Positions 6,485 to 6,521 of a DNA stretch of 6,521 nt are shown piece after piece; the stretch's first letter is position 1; the number at the start of each line of letters is the position of its first letter. The notes under the pieces are model-generated. The model did not search any database and was not told where the DNA came from. It saw only the letters and a list, made by a program, of their open reading frames with translations. Source of the DNA: Thiodiazotropha sp040507245 (GTDB lineage: Bacteria > Pseudomonadota > Gammaproteobacteria > Chromatiales > Chromatiaceae); contig JBEVVH010000190.1 in assembly GCA_040507245.1 (NCBI GenBank), positions 1 to 6,521 of the forward strand, given 5' to 3'. The position numbers and the translations under genes are program-made.

Positions 6485-6521
6485 AAAATCGATGCAAGAA
6501 AATTACCACGCGAAGTGCTTG
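6476..6521 (+). CDS. IS630-family transposase, N-terminus (partial)
   Basis: From ATG 6476 the frame reads MEEKIDARKLPREVL to the window edge. The KIDARKL-P-EVL pattern resembles the N-termini of IS630-family DDE transposases, which begin with a short IDAR-L leader before the helix-turn-helix. No DNA-binding or DDE residues are within view. An in-frame TAA lies at 6449-6451, so the start must be after it. The ATG lacks a Shine-Dalgarno sequence and sits at the centre of a perfect 16-bp palindrome that could hide it in the mRNA. The call rests on 15 residues and on the junction context. Confidence 0.5.
   Translation, partial: MEEKIDARKLPREVL

Larger units (their letters stand above)
6451..6521 (+). 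mobile_element. probable IS630-family element, left end (partial)
   Basis: Seen in the sequence: receptor coding ends abruptly at a TA (6449-6450), two perfect palindromes follow, and a new frame opens on the opposite strand with a transposase-like start. IS630-family elements insert at TA and duplicate it, which fits the junction. The left boundary at 6451 is inferred. The right end, its inverted repeat and the second TA copy lie outside the window, so the element's length and completeness are unknown. Confidence 0.55.

Noticed and set aside
6252..6509. 85-aa minus-strand frame starting at GTG 6509 as a small gene of its own
   Set aside because: Its C-terminal 65 residues are a TonB-receptor tail, and the part before 6450 is antisense to a transposase-like start. 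The frame also stays open to the window edge, so 6509 is not a real start.

Overview
The window looks like a stretch of gammaproteobacterial chromosome of moderate GC content. The evidence is a UbiT homologue (the accessory factor for O2-independent ubiquinone synthesis), a full-length hybrid kinase with the complete BarA/GacS domain order, and a TauD/TfdA-type oxygenase of a subtype I associate with sulfur-oxidising gammaproteobacteria. The genus cannot be fixed from the sequence alone.

Left part (1-1687): a TauD/TfdA-like Fe(II)-dependent oxygenase gene on the minus strand and ubiT on the plus strand diverge from a 174-bp control region. That region holds two short perfect palindromes and, just upstream of ubiT, a possible mRNA hairpin. 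Positions 1-109 hold no gene I can assign.

Right part (1645-6450, all minus strand, transcribed right to left): the order is the 3' end of a TonB-dependent receptor gene, a periplasmic ABC_sub_bind-type solute-binding protein, a 915-aa BarA-like hybrid histidine kinase, and murI (glutamate racemase). The genes are 14 nt apart, then overlap by 4 nt, then by 11 nt, so they look like one translationally coupled operon. No ABC permease or ATPase is present. The simplest reading is therefore that the binding protein hands a signal to the kinase rather than to a transporter, with the receptor once supplying the ligand across the outer membrane. murI meets ubiT tail to tail, and the two coding regions overlap by 43 bp.

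Right edge (6449-6521): the receptor gene is broken. Left of position 6450 the minus strand encodes a typical TonB-receptor C-terminus. Right of it the plus strand begins a reading frame (MEEKIDARKLPREVL...) resembling the N-terminus of IS630-family transposases. The junction carries a TA dinucleotide, the usual IS630/Tc1 target, followed by two back-to-back perfect palindromes of 17 and 16 bp. The most notable observation is thus an apparent IS630-type insertion that beheads the receptor of a putative uptake-and-sensing operon and may have changed how the kinase and murI are transcribed.
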